A DNA stretch of 64,000 nt from Chloroflexota bacterium (GTDB lineage: Bacteria; Chloroflexota; Anaerolineae; Aggregatilineales; Phototrophicaceae). The stretch spans positions 1-64,000 of the forward strand of contig JAIUNI010000007.1 in NCBI GenBank assembly GCA_020161935.1, given 5' to 3'. The first letter of the stretch is position 1. Each line of letters opens with the position of its first letter. Below are positions 17,015 to 26,872 of this stretch, piece by piece. The position numbers and the translations under genes are program-made. The notes below the pieces were generated by a model. That model saw only the letters and a list, made by a program, of their open reading frames with translations. It did no database searches and was not told the origin of the DNA.

Positions 17015-18943
17015 ATGTCGTTATTGACACCGATTGCACTACTGGGTGGGCTGCTGGCGATACCGATTATCCTGCTGTACATGCTGCGGCTGCGACGGCG
17101 AGAGGTGGTCGTTTCCAGCACATTCCTGTGGCAGCAGATTGTACGGGATAACGAAGCCAATACCCCGTGGCAGCGGCTGCGGCGCAACCTGCTCCTGCTG
17201 CTGCAGCTGATTATTCTGGCTCTCATCGTGCTGGCGTTGGCTCGCCCATTTATCACCGTTCCAGCAGTCAGCACGGGCAAGATCGAACTCCTGCTGGATG
17301 CCTCCGCCAGTATGCAAGCGACGGACATGACAGACGGTTCCAGCCGTTTTGAGGCAGCCAAGCGGCAGGCACTGGGCATTGTGGATACGATGGGGCAAAA
17401 TGACGCGATGACGATCATCCGCGTGGCGGACGTGCCGGAAGTGATCGCGGCTTCAACCAGTGATCCGATTGTGCTGCGGGCGGCAATCAACGGCGCGACC
17501 GCCAGCGACGCGGAGGCCGACTGGGTAGGTGCGATCACCTTAGCCTCGGCGGATGCGATCAACGTCAGCGACTTCAACATGATTGTGATTAGTGACGGCG
17601 GCTTGGGTGATGCCAGCGGTTTACCGGGTGTGCCGGGGACGGTCGAGTATATTCCTATCGGGCAGTCGAACGATAACCTTGCGATTACCGCGCTGGCGAC
17701 ACGCGCCCTGCCCGGCCAACCGCCGCAGTTGTTCGCGCAGGTGACGAATTATGGGTCGCAAGATACGCCTGTCATTTTTGACTTGCGGGTCGATGGCGAA
17801 CTGTATAAAGCCGAACGTTATGTGGTGGCGGCGGGCAGCAGCTTACCGGTGGTCAGTGCTACCCTCCCTGACAGCTTTACCGTCCTGCAAGCGGGTTTGA
17901 CGACACCCAGCGACTCGCAGATACCGGACTATCTGGCAGTGGACAATACGGCATGGACGATTTCCAGCGGCAACAGTAACCGCCGCGCACTGCTAATGAC
18001 CGAGAACAACCGGTTCCTCGAACAAGTTTTGCGAAGTGTACCGACGATTGAAGCCTTCAAAGGTGACACGACTCGTCCGCTGCCAGCCGACCCGTACGAC
18101 CTGTATATCCTTGATGGGTGGCTGCCACCGGACGGACTGCTGCCGGATGGCGACTTGTTGATTATCGACCCGCCGAGCAGCACAGCATTCTTTACGGTTG
18201 GCAGCGAAGTTGAACCGAGCGGCGCAATTAACGTTCAACCGAATGACCCGCGTACGACATTTGTAGACTTCGCGGATGTCAACATCTTGAAGTTCAACAC
18301 GTTAAGCGGTGTGGATTGGGCAGAACCGCTCGTCACACTTAACGGCGAACCGCTGCTGCTAGCGGGTGAGCAAGATGGACGACAGATCGCGATATTGACG
18401 TTCGACATTCATGACTCGGACTTGCCGCTGCAAATTACGTGGCCGATTTTGATGTCGAACCTTCTGGAGTGGTTCACGCCGAGCAGCATCATTTCAGTAC
18501 CCAATGGATTACAGGTCGGCGACTCGCTGCCGATACGACCACCGTTCGACGCGACCAACGTACGTGTAACCCTGCCCGATGGCATAACCCGCGACCTACC
18601 AATTGAGCGCGAGACGATTGTGTTCGCTGATACTCAAGCGGCGGGGGTTTATACGGTGGATATTCTGAAAGCTGGCGAGGCCATCCAGTCCGCGCCATTT
18701 GCCGTAAACATCTTCGCCGCGAACGAAAGCAACATCACGCCGCAGCCGACCATTTCGCTGAACGGCAGCACGATTTCCGCAGCGACCCGTGATGAAGTGG
18801 GGCAGCAAGAGTTCTGGCCGTGGGTAGCGGCGCTAGCACTGGCGATTTTGATGATTGAGTGGTTGGTTTACCAGCGGCGAATGCACACACGCACCTTATT
18901 TCAACCGATATTCCGGCAGCCCGCGCAGGGGGTGGCACGATGA
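17015..18943 (+). CDS. BatA-like membrane protein with VWA domain
   Basis: A 642-residue protein. An N-terminal BatA-type region holds two membrane helices (about 5-24 and 58-78), followed by a VWA domain with an intact MIDAS motif DASAS (95-99). A long extracytoplasmic beta region and one more helix near the C-terminus (about 602-620) complete it. It is the usual partner of MoxR and DUF58 in envelope systems. It probably uses the metal-dependent VWA site for protein binding on the outer face of the membrane. It follows the repeat cassette and precedes a larger VWA paralogue. Confidence 0.88.
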   Translation: MSLLTPIALLGGLLAIPIILLYMLRLRRREVVVSSTFLWQQIVRDNEANTPWQRLRRNLLLLLQLIILALIVLALARPFITVPAVSTGKIELLLDASASMQATDMTDGSSRFEAAKRQALGIVDTMGQNDAMTIIRVADVPEVIAASTSDPIVLRAAINGATASDAEADWVGAITLASADAINVSDFNMIVISDGGLGDASGLPGVPGTVEYIPIGQSNDNLAITALATRALPGQPPQLFAQVTNYGSQDTPVIFDLRVDGELYKAERYVVAAGSSLPVVSATLPDSFTVLQAGLTTPSDSQIPDYLAVDNTAWTISSGNSNRRALLMTENNRFLEQVLRSVPTIEAFKGDTTRPLPADPYDLYILDGWLPPDGLLPDGDLLIIDPPSSTAFFTVGSEVEPSGAINVQPNDPRTTFVDFADVNILKFNTLSGVDWAEPLVTLNGEPLLLAGEQDGRQIAILTFDIHDSDLPLQITWPILMSNLLEWFTPSSIISVPNGLQVGDSLPIRPPFDATNVRVTLPDGITRDLPIERETIVFADTQAAGVYTVDILKAGEAIQSAPFAVNIFAANESNITPQPTISLNGSTISAATRDEVGQQEFWPWVAALALAILMIEWLVYQRRMHTRTLFQPIFRQPAQGVAR

Positions 18944-18985
18944 GCTGCCGACACACCCAATGCATCCGAGTGAGCGGATAACAGC

Positions 18986-21826
18986 ATGACATTTACAACC
19001 CCTTTGGCATTGGTTTTATTGATTTGCATCCCGATAACCCTGTATTTGGGGTGGCCGCGCTATGCCTACCGCCGGATGCGCGATAGTGCCAGCCTCATTT
19101 TACGAACGGTGATTACGCTGCTGCTGGTGCTGGCCTTGGCGGGCGCACAGATTGTACAGGCGGCGGATAAGCTGACGGTGATCTTCCTGCTGGATGTTTC
19201 GGACAGTATGCCACAGCAAGCGCGGGATGACGGCCTTGAAGCCATACGCGAGGCCATGACAACCATGCAACCGGATGACCAAGCCGGCGTGGTATTGTTC
19301 GGTGGTAGAGCGTTGGTCGAACAGCCGGTTAGTACCTCACGTGATATTGGGCGTATTCAGTCCGCGCCGCCAAGTGGTAACACCAACTTGGAACAGGCCA
19401 TCCGTTTGGCGTTGGGCATGTTCCCGGCTGACAGCGCCAAACGGATTGTAATCCTCAGTGATGGGCAGCCCACGATTGGCAACGCACAGTCGGCGGCAGA
19501 GTTAGCGGCGGCAACCAGCGTAGAAATCAGCTACCTGCCCTTTGTCGCCAGCGATCAACCGGAGGTGCAAGTCACCAGCGTCAATGTGCCGAGCGCGATT
19601 AATGAAGGCCAGCGGTTCGACCTGAACCTGACGATCAACTCCGAAGCGGATACCCCTGCCCGCGTCACTATCCTGCAAGCGGGGCAAATTATCCAGCAAG
19701 AGAATGTCGAACTTGAGCAAGGTACCAACAATTACAGCTTGTCGCTGCAAGGCACGGGGTCAGGCTTTAAGGACTTTCAAGTACAGGTTGACCCTGTAAC
19801 CAACGACAGCTTTTACCAGAACAACCAACTGTCCGCCTTCAGCCGCGTGATTGGCCCGCCGCGCGTGCTGCTGGTCAGGCAAAGTGATGAGGAAATTCGC
19901 TATCTGCTGCCCGCGCTCGAACAAGCGGGGTTAACCGTCGAAACCACCACACCGGAAGAACTGCCATTTACGCTGGTGGGGTTAGCACAGTATCAAAGTG
20001 TTATACTCGCGAATGTCCCGGCAACTCACCTGACACCGGATCGCATGGAAGTGCTGCAAAGCTACGTGCGGGATTTAGGCGGTGGTTTGGTCGCGGTCGG
20101 TGGGCCGGAAACCTACGGCCCCGGTGGTTACTTTAAAACGCCGTTAGAAGAAACGCTGCCGGTTGATTCCCAGATCAAAGACCAACAGCGCATCCCCCAA
20201 TTGACCATCGCATATGTGATCGACCGTTCAGGCAGTATGGACTCGCCCAGCCCCAGCGGTGTACCGAATATCGAACTGGCGAAAGAAGCCATCATCCGCT
20301 CGGTGGATTTGCTGCAACCCAGCGACCGCGCTGGTGTCATCTCGTTTGACTCGGTGGGGTACTGGATTGCCCATATTCAAGATGTGCGTGACCGTTTGGC
20401 GCTGCAACGGCTGGTGGCGAGCCTCCGTGCCAGCGGCGGTACGGATATTCTGGCGGGTATGAACCTTGTCGCCAGTGAAATTGGCAGCGACCCATCGGCC
20501 CGCAAGCACATCATCCTGCTAACGGACGGTGGCGCTGACCCGACCGGACTGGTGGAGATCAGCCGGAGGTTAAACGAGGAAGATAATGTCACGACATCCG
20601 TCATTTCGATTGGCGGCAGTGCGCCGAGTTTCTTGGAGGCGATGGCAAAGGCGGGCGGCGGCAACTTTCACAGTATTGTTACAGCGCTGCAAATCCCGAC
20701 CATCTTCACACAAGAAACGGTGTTGGCGACTCGCTCCTACATCATTGAGGATGCGTTTGTCCCGACGATTTCCTCAACCAGCTCGATTATGAACGGCATC
20801 ACGACCGCCCCTTCCCTGCTGGGCTATATCGCGACAACCCCCAAGCAAACAGCAGAAGTCATCTTGCGCGGGCCGGAACCGTTTGCCGACCCGCTGCTGG
20901 CTTCATGGCAGTATGGGTTGGGGCGCTCGGTGGCCTTCACCAGCGATGCAACGGCGCGTTGGGGTGCGAACTGGGTACGTTGGGGCGATTTTGTGCGCTT
21001 CTGGGATCAAACCGTGCGCTGGACGATCACTGAAGGCACGACCAACAACCTCGAAAGCCAAGTGATTATGGAGGGCGAACGGGCGCGGTTGGTGGTGGAT
21101 GCGCGGGATAACAACGGCGCGTTCCTGAATGGGCTTGACCTCCAATTCTCGTTGGTTGATCCCGAAGGCAACCCGACCCTCCAAACATTGCAACAGGTCG
21201 CACCGGGGCGGTATGAGGCCACCTTTGCGCCGGATACCGAAGGCGCGTATATCCTCTCGATACAAGGGAACGATGAAACGGTCGATGGATTACGTCTGAA
21301 CCAGACGACCGGATGGGTCATGAGCTACTCGGCGGAGTACGACCGCAGCAAACGCGGCGACGGTGCGGCGCTCTTACGCAGCCTCGCCGACTTGACGGGT
21401 GGGCGCTCGATGCAGGAGGACAACGGCGCGATCTTCAACCACAATTTACGGGCGAACGTTGCTGGAACACCGATTTGGCCGCTGCTGTTACTAATCGCGC
21501 TGCTGCTGCTGCCGTTCGATGTGGCCGTACGGCGTTTGGTGGTGACCCGTACCGACCTGATGAAACTGCGGCAAGCGCTATTTGGGCGTGTGCAGGTGGA
21601 GGCGACCTCAGAACGTATGTCTACCCTGCTCGACGCAAAGCAGCGGGCGCGTACTAGCGTTACTGGCGGGAGCGACTCCCCCGCCATTCGTGCCGACCAA
21701 CCTTACCGCCCAACGCCATCGACCGGTGAAAGCACGCCGCAGCAAGAAGCACCGCGACCCGCCGCGAACAAAGACCCCGGTAATGTGGCGGGCGAACTGC
21801 TGAAAAAACGCCGCGAACGGAAGTAG
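18986..21826 (+). CDS. Membrane protein with two VWA domains and a GATase-like segment
   Basis: A 946-residue protein ending the MoxR cluster. It has two N-terminal helices (about 5-22 and 38-58). The first VWA domain has MIDAS residues DVSDS (70-74). A GATase1-like Rossmann segment (about 290-395) includes VGGPETYGPGGYFKTPLEE. The second VWA domain has MIDAS DRSGS (413-417). A beta region follows, then a membrane helix at about 829-846 and a basic cytoplasmic tail. Both metal sites look intact. The architecture is known in planctomycete and Chloroflexota BatA-like proteins. Probably an envelope scaffold served by the MoxR ATPase. Confidence 0.87.
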   Translation: MTFTTPLALVLLICIPITLYLGWPRYAYRRMRDSASLILRTVITLLLVLALAGAQIVQAADKLTVIFLLDVSDSMPQQARDDGLEAIREAMTTMQPDDQAGVVLFGGRALVEQPVSTSRDIGRIQSAPPSGNTNLEQAIRLALGMFPADSAKRIVILSDGQPTIGNAQSAAELAAATSVEISYLPFVASDQPEVQVTSVNVPSAINEGQRFDLNLTINSEADTPARVTILQAGQIIQQENVELEQGTNNYSLSLQGTGSGFKDFQVQVDPVTNDSFYQNNQLSAFSRVIGPPRVLLVRQSDEEIRYLLPALEQAGLTVETTTPEELPFTLVGLAQYQSVILANVPATHLTPDRMEVLQSYVRDLGGGLVAVGGPETYGPGGYFKTPLEETLPVDSQIKDQQRIPQLTIAYVIDRSGSMDSPSPSGVPNIELAKEAIIRSVDLLQPSDRAGVISFDSVGYWIAHIQDVRDRLALQRLVASLRASGGTDILAGMNLVASEIGSDPSARKHIILLTDGGADPTGLVEISRRLNEEDNVTTSVISIGGSAPSFLEAMAKAGGGNFHSIVTALQIPTIFTQETVLATRSYIIEDAFVPTISSTSSIMNGITTAPSLLGYIATTPKQTAEVILRGPEPFADPLLASWQYGLGRSVAFTSDATARWGANWVRWGDFVRFWDQTVRWTITEGTTNNLESQVIMEGERARLVVDARDNNGAFLNGLDLQFSLVDPEGNPTLQTLQQVAPGRYEATFAPDTEGAYILSIQGNDETVDGLRLNQTTGWVMSYSAEYDRSKRGDGAALLRSLADLTGGRSMQEDNGAIFNHNLRANVAGTPIWPLLLLIALLLLPFDVAVRRLVVTRTDLMKLRQALFGRVQVEATSERMSTLLDAKQRARTSVTGGSDSPAIRADQPYRPTPSTGESTPQQEAPRPAANKDPGNVAGELLKKRRERK

Positions 21827-21839
21827 CCCTCTTACAATA

Positions 21840-21871
21840 GGCTCGCTGCGATTTTTTGCAGTGAGTCTTTT
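21840..21871 (+). terminator. Intrinsic terminator ending the VWA gene block
   Basis: An 8-10 bp stem (CTCGCTGC pairing with GCAGTGAG, one G-U) closes an 8-nt loop rich in T and is followed by TTTT. It lies 14 bp after the stop of the last VWA gene and marks the end of the same-strand block. Confidence 0.6.
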
Positions 21872-22019
21872 CGATTTCGCCACAGAATTGTTACACCTAT
21901 TATGACATTCGTGATAAATTCACATTTCCCGATAATCCTGAAGGGTCGCCATATAAATGAACGTTTTATAATACAATCGGTATTAAATGTATTCATGACG
22001 CAGGGGGAAGGGAAATTAG

Positions 22020-23648
22020 ATGGATGCGAAAACCCTATTTCAGGAGGGAGTCGTCGCCATTCGCGATCAGAAAGATACGGCTAAAGGGCGTGAACTGCTC
22101 ATGCAGTCGTTGAAGATGGAGCCAAAGAATGAGTTGGCATGGTTGTGGCTGTCGCGCACGATGAACGAACCCCAGAAAAAAGTGCAGTGTCTTGAACGAG
22201 CGTTGAAGCTCAACCCTGCAAATGAGCAAACCCGCGCACTCATTGATAAGCTGAACGCCCAAGCGCCAAGTACGGCAGCGCCCGTTCCCAAACCCTTACC
22301 TAAAATTGAACGGCTTTCTACCGCAGAACTGAAAGCCGTTTCCTCCTACAGCATGACACCCAATGTAACGCCTGATATGGAGGATATGGGGCTGACCCCC
22401 GATTTATCAGCCGTACTTGCCAGCACGACGAGCGGTACCAAAGCCGAAGGCAAACGCGCGACCAGTGAAAATACGGCGATCACACACAAATCCAGTAACG
22501 GAAGTGGCCTACAAGATTTGCGCGAGGAACTTGACGAAGGCGAGGATTTGGAAACGGCTGTACTGGCAACCGTTGGCACGCAGCAAGTCATTTCACCCAA
22601 ACAAAGTGAAGCGATTAAGAAACACCTCGCGCAAGCCCAATCACTGCTCAATAAGAATAAGATTGAGGACGCGATTGAACACTGGGTACGGGTGCTGGAA
22701 ATCGAGGTCGATAATGAAGCGGCGCTTTCAAACGCCGTACGTTATCTGTCGCGCTTAAAGTATATCGATGATGCCCGCGAACTGGTGTGGAATGCGCTTA
22801 AAGCCGGAACAGCGCATCCTTCGATTTACCTGACCGCCATCGACATCGCCAAATATCAAGGGGCGGATGGTGAAGCCGATGAACTGCGCTTAAAGCTGGT
22901 GCAGTTGCCGGAAGCGGGCGAAAAGACCGTGATGAGCGTGGTCGAACATTTTGTTGAACATGAGCCGAGCAAGGCACTGATCGCGCTCGACCGTGCGATA
23001 CCGCTGTATCCCAAGAACCAGAAGATGGCTTTCCGCCGCGCACAACTCGCCGAAGACTTAGGGCTGCGAAAAGAGGCCGCTACGTATTACGAGCAAGCCG
23101 CGCAGCTCGGCAGCCGCAGCAAAGAAGGCCAACTGGCGGATAAAAAATTGACCGAGTTCATGCCGCACATGAGCGACAAGGAACGTGGCAGCATCTTTTT
23201 AGCGGTGCGTGAAGCGCTCGGCATCGGATTTTTGTACCTGTTGATGGCCTTCCAAGACGCGGGGTTAAACTTCGCCCTGCTCGGCAGCACACGCATCGGC
23301 GGGATTGCCATGAGCATCCTCGGTGGTTATCTCCTAATCACGGCGACTTCATCACCTCAGCAAAAGCCGCTTGCCCGCTTATTCGGTGGTAGTGTCCCTA
23401 CACCGAAAGAGAAGGCGAAAGACAACAAAGAGGATAATGAGGTCGAAAAAATGACCGGAGAGCCGGAAGAAGAACCCAGCCAACTGCCGATTATACCTTT
23501 AGGTGTTCGCATCGTGCTGGGCATCGTCGGCGCGGTCTTGCTGGTGGCGGCATTCGTACTGGTGTTCGGCACGGCGCTGGCGCTCATCCGCAATTTCGTA
23601 CCGCCCGAATTTCCACAATACACCATTGACGATTTCTTAGGCTCATAA
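22020..23648 (+). CDS. TPR repeat protein with C-terminal membrane helices
   Basis: A 542-residue protein. The N-terminal TPR-like helices (about 1-75) contain LMQSLKMEPKNELAWLWLSR, typical of Chloroflexota proteins. A variable linker (about 85-200) follows, then a second helical repeat domain (about 205-395), and two membrane segments (about 400-440 and 490-525) separated by an acidic Lys/Glu stretch. It is likely a membrane-anchored scaffold for protein-protein contacts, with no enzyme motif. The ATG has a GGGGAAGGG site upstream. The rhomboid gene follows after 33 bp. Confidence 0.75.
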   Translation: MDAKTLFQEGVVAIRDQKDTAKGRELLMQSLKMEPKNELAWLWLSRTMNEPQKKVQCLERALKLNPANEQTRALIDKLNAQAPSTAAPVPKPLPKIERLSTAELKAVSSYSMTPNVTPDMEDMGLTPDLSAVLASTTSGTKAEGKRATSENTAITHKSSNGSGLQDLREELDEGEDLETAVLATVGTQQVISPKQSEAIKKHLAQAQSLLNKNKIEDAIEHWVRVLEIEVDNEAALSNAVRYLSRLKYIDDARELVWNALKAGTAHPSIYLTAIDIAKYQGADGEADELRLKLVQLPEAGEKTVMSVVEHFVEHEPSKALIALDRAIPLYPKNQKMAFRRAQLAEDLGLRKEAATYYEQAAQLGSRSKEGQLADKKLTEFMPHMSDKERGSIFLAVREALGIGFLYLLMAFQDAGLNFALLGSTRIGGIAMSILGGYLLITATSSPQQKPLARLFGGSVPTPKEKAKDNKEDNEVEKMTGEPEEEPSQLPIIPLGVRIVLGIVGAVLLVAAFVLVFGTALALIRNFVPPEFPQYTIDDFLGS

Positions 23649-23681
23649 TCACGCCACCGGCGAGACTGCGATAAACCAGCT

Positions 23682-24572
23682 ATGTTAATGCTGCTTGACT
23701 TTTTACTTTATCTGATTCTGACACTGTTCATCCAATCATTCGTCACGCCAACACCGCTGAGTGACAGCGGCAACGTGCGCTACCGCACGATACCCGTCAT
23801 GACGATTCTGCTGATTATCGCGAACTCGATGATCTTTATGGCACTCCAAGCGCCCAACCTGTATCAAGGGTCACAAATGTTGTTTGTCGATCCGGTTGAA
23901 GGCACAGCGCGGCTGAATGCCTATATCGAGCAAACGTGGACGTTCGGCTACCGTGGAATCTTCATGCGTGACGGGCTGGGAATCGGCGCATTTTCAGCCT
24001 TTACGAGCATGTTTATGCACGGCGATATGTGGCACCTCATCGGCAACATGATTTACCTGTATACCTTTGGGCGGCGTGTCGAAGATGCCTGCGGCTCGTG
24101 GCGTTTTCTGGCGTTTTATTTGATCGCCGGGATGGTGGCAGGCGTTGGTTCAGAAGTCTTCAATACCGCCCATACAGATATACCCAGTATCGGCGCAAGC
24201 GGCGCGATTGCGGGGGTGATGGGCGCTTATCTGGTGCTGTTCCCCGGCGCGATGGTGACCTCCTTCTGGGGTATCGGTATCATCCTACGGGTGCCAGTGG
24301 TCGCCGTCTTGAAACTGGTCGGGGTGAAGTGGGTGAAGGAAGCGCCGGTTTGGCGTTGGACGATCCGGCTGCCGGGCTTCCTGCTGCTGCTGTTCTTCGT
24401 GGCACGGGAGTCTATCGCCTCTCTGCTGCCGTTCCTCCAACCGGGGGCAGCGCAAAATGTCGGCGGGGTCAATAACGCGGCGCACTTAACCGGATTTTTG
24501 GCAGCGCTGCTGATCTTCTTTTTCGTGCGTAAGGACTTGCTGACGCGCTATTTTACAGGGCGGCGGTTGTAA
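23682..24572 (+). CDS. Rhomboid family intramembrane serine protease
   Basis: A 296-residue polytopic membrane protease that cleaves transmembrane segments within the bilayer. The catalytic Ser is Ser173 in GASG (171-174) and the catalytic His is His268 in AAHLTGF. HLIGN (118-122) supplies the oxyanion Asn, and an HGDMWH motif lies in the preceding loop. The segment between the Ser and His helices is long (about 45 residues with helices at 190-210 and 230-250). It sits directly after the TPR membrane protein gene and has its own terminator. The substrate is unknown. Confidence 0.93.
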   Translation: MLMLLDFLLYLILTLFIQSFVTPTPLSDSGNVRYRTIPVMTILLIIANSMIFMALQAPNLYQGSQMLFVDPVEGTARLNAYIEQTWTFGYRGIFMRDGLGIGAFSAFTSMFMHGDMWHLIGNMIYLYTFGRRVEDACGSWRFLAFYLIAGMVAGVGSEVFNTAHTDIPSIGASGAIAGVMGAYLVLFPGAMVTSFWGIGIILRVPVVAVLKLVGVKWVKEAPVWRWTIRLPGFLLLLFFVARESIASLLPFLQPGAAQNVGGVNNAAHLTGFLAALLIFFFVRKDLLTRYFTGRRL

Positions 24573-24586
24573 GACTAACAGGCAAA

Positions 24587-24613
24587 GGCCGGGTCATCCC
24601 CGGCTTTTCTTTT
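24587..24613 (+). terminator. Intrinsic terminator after the rhomboid gene
   Basis: GCCGGG (24588-24593) pairs with CCCGGC (24599-24604) around a 5-nt loop, followed by TTTTCTTTT. It lies 15 bp after the rhomboid stop codon. Confidence 0.75.
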
Positions 24614-24707
24614 ACACATTAGAAGGTGAGAAGATCAGACTAGCCAGTGACGTTGCGGCGCGGTAAACTGAATTCTCTTAACCACGATCAGCAAAGTGAA
24701 TAATCGG

Positions 24708-25784
24708 ATGGATCGAATTTCTGCTGCGGGAAACCTGACAATCGAGCATGATATTGACCACTGGCGGCTGATTTCCAGCATCAATGGTCAGGAACGCACC
24801 CTGATTGAAGCAGAAAAGGGTCAGCCCGTTCACTACATCGAGATTTTTGGTAGCAAGCGGCGACTGCCCAAAGGCGGCAATTTATCGCTTGATGACATTC
24901 AGCGCGTGGTACTCGGCTGGTCGCCGGAGGACGAAAGCTGGCATCTCGGTTTACTGCTTGAGCCGGAACTTTCCGAACAGCGCGGCAGCCGCTGGGTAGA
25001 ACTGGCACGGTGGCCGGATGCGGAAACTACGGTTTTCGGTGAGATCGCGGCGGATGCAGGTCGTTCGCTGGGGCGGACGTTGGTGCGACCGTTCAACCTG
25101 ATCGAGCCGGATAAAAGCACAGCCTCCAAACCGGTTCTCGCACCACCCCCACCGCTGCGATCACTGCCCCTCGAATTTGACCAATGGAGTATGGTACGCA
25201 ATTCAGCGCTGCAACTTGTTCGCTCGTCCCAATGGATGCGGCAGCGGGTGGTACGGTTGATGTGGTACGGGCTGCTGGTCGTCGCGTACTTTGTCCTCAG
25301 TATCGTTACGCTGCAAGGCGGTATCGCCCTGCCCAACCCGGAATTCCTGCCCTACCTCGGTATCGCGGTGGGTGTGCTGCTGCTCGGCATGATGCTCTAC
25401 ACCCTATATGAGATCATCAACAAGCCGAACCGGATTGTCGTCACCAATGAGGGTGTCGCGTGGATGCGTGGCAACCGGCAGGGGACGCTCATTCAAACCG
25501 AGCAGATTGACTCGATTTTCGTCAGCGAAGTCGTGCAGATCAAGGGTAAGAAACAAAATGTTTTCCACGGCGAGCTAAACCTACGCCTCATGGATGGCAG
25601 CTTTAAGACGATCCTTCAGCAGCCGCACCAAGTTGAGGAAGAACTGCCTTCCGCTCCCGAAACATTGGTCGAAGAAGTCGTTCCTCTGACACTTTACAAC
25701 GCCTACACTGACCTGCAAATGGCTGGTTTGCATATGGCGCAGACTTTAGGGGTCGAGTGCCAGTACGACTGCCGGACGAAGTAA
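24708..25784 (+). CDS. Unrecognised protein with two central membrane helices
   Basis: A protein of about 358 residues that I do not recognise. The N-terminal 150 residues are soluble and beta-rich (EHDIDHWRLISSINGQE). Two adjacent hydrophobic helices follow (about 207-227 and 238-260), then a C-terminal domain that begins like a PH-type membrane domain (NRIVVTNEGVAWMRGN...QIDSIFVSEV). It may be an integral membrane protein with cytoplasmic ends. The start is uncertain: GTG 24696 lies four codons upstream and neither has a clear ribosome site. It stands alone between a terminator and surE. Confidence 0.55.
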   Translation: MDRISAAGNLTIEHDIDHWRLISSINGQERTLIEAEKGQPVHYIEIFGSKRRLPKGGNLSLDDIQRVVLGWSPEDESWHLGLLLEPELSEQRGSRWVELARWPDAETTVFGEIAADAGRSLGRTLVRPFNLIEPDKSTASKPVLAPPPPLRSLPLEFDQWSMVRNSALQLVRSSQWMRQRVVRLMWYGLLVVAYFVLSIVTLQGGIALPNPEFLPYLGIAVGVLLLGMMLYTLYEIINKPNRIVVTNEGVAWMRGNRQGTLIQTEQIDSIFVSEVVQIKGKKQNVFHGELNLRLMDGSFKTILQQPHQVEEELPSAPETLVEEVVPLTLYNAYTDLQMAGLHMAQTLGVECQYDCRTK

Positions 25785-25963
25785 ATTAGCCGTTTGGCGC
25801 AGTAAGTACGTGCATTTCTCGCTCAACGGTGGGATTTCGTATGTATTACACTTTGTCTTAACTAAATTTTAAGTAAAAATCACTATCAAGTCTTGATATG
25901 CTCTTAAATAATCCGTGTTTACATTAACATGCGTTTATCAATTTGATTTCCTAATTCAGGAAA

Positions 25964-26851
25964 ATGCAGAAAGCAGTTAGTAGTATGAGTAAACGACCGC
26001 TTATCTTATTCACCAACGACGATGGGATCGCCTCGCCGGGGTTATGGGCAGCAGCCGGAGCCTTTGCCGACATTGGCGACTTGTTGATTGTCGCGCCGCG
26101 TGAGCAGCAGTCCGGCATGGGGCGCAGCTTGCCCGGTACCAGCGAAGGACGCATCTACCCGCACGAGCTGCCGATGAATGGCAAGCATTTCCCCTATACC
26201 GCCTATGCTGTTGACGGCACGCCCGCGCAAGCGGTGCAGCACGGTGTACTTGAACTTTCCGACCGCCTGCCCTCGCTGGTGGTCAGCGGCATTAATTATG
26301 GCGAAAACACGGGCAACGGTGTGACGATTTCCGGCACGGTTGGCGCGGCACTTGAAGCAGCAAGTTTAGGTATTCCATCTATCGCCATCTCCCAACAGAT
26401 GCCACAAGATTTACATCTTTCGTATTCGAAGGATGTGGATTTCGGCCCGGCAGCAGGGTTTGCGCGGAAATTCGGCCAGTATTTACTGGAACATAAACAC
26501 CGTCCCGACGATGTGGATGTTCTCAAAATCGAAGTACCTGCCAACGCGACATTAGAAACGGAGTGGCGTACCACACGTCTTTCCAGACGGCGTGTGTTCT
26601 GGCCGACTCGACCGGAACGGGTTGCCCTTTCCGACATTGGCAAGTTGGGTTATCACTTTGACGCTGACCCATCACAGGCAGAACCGGATTCGGATGTGTA
26701 CGTGGTCTTGCATGAGCATCTGGTATCGGTCACGCCGATCAGCCTCGATCTGACCTCCCGCACCGATCTCTTCCGGCTGCGGCAGATTATCAGTGGTGAC
26801 GTTCAGTATTCCATGAAGCCGAAATTAGATGTGGTTCCAAGTGAGGGATAA
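25964..26851 (+). CDS. surE: 5'/3'-nucleotidase SurE
   Basis: A 295-residue phosphatase that removes phosphate from nucleoside monophosphates with divalent metal. The metal-binding NDDG motif (18-21), the family blocks YAVDGTPAQAV and SGINYGENTGNG, and SGTVGAALEA are all present. It is a little longer than the E. coli enzyme (253) because of the C-terminal part. An AGGA sits very close to ATG 25964; an in-frame ATG at 25985 gives a more typical N-terminus and is an alternative. The gene ends in a hairpin shared with its convergent neighbour. Confidence 0.92.
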   Translation: MQKAVSSMSKRPLILFTNDDGIASPGLWAAAGAFADIGDLLIVAPREQQSGMGRSLPGTSEGRIYPHELPMNGKHFPYTAYAVDGTPAQAVQHGVLELSDRLPSLVVSGINYGENTGNGVTISGTVGAALEAASLGIPSIAISQQMPQDLHLSYSKDVDFGPAAGFARKFGQYLLEHKHRPDDVDVLKIEVPANATLETEWRTTRLSRRRVFWPTRPERVALSDIGKLGYHFDADPSQAEPDSDVYVVLHEHLVSVTPISLDLTSRTDLFRLRQIISGDVQYSMKPKLDVVPSEG

Positions 26852-26866
26852 TTGTATCCCTCTTTT
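26843..26866 (+). terminator. Terminator overlapping the surE stop codon
   Basis: GAGGGATA (26843-26850) pairs perfectly with TATCCCTC (26855-26862) around ATTG and is followed by TTTT. The surE stop codon is part of the stem. It separates surE from the convergent gene at 26873. Confidence 0.65.
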
Positions 26867-26872
26867 CAATCG

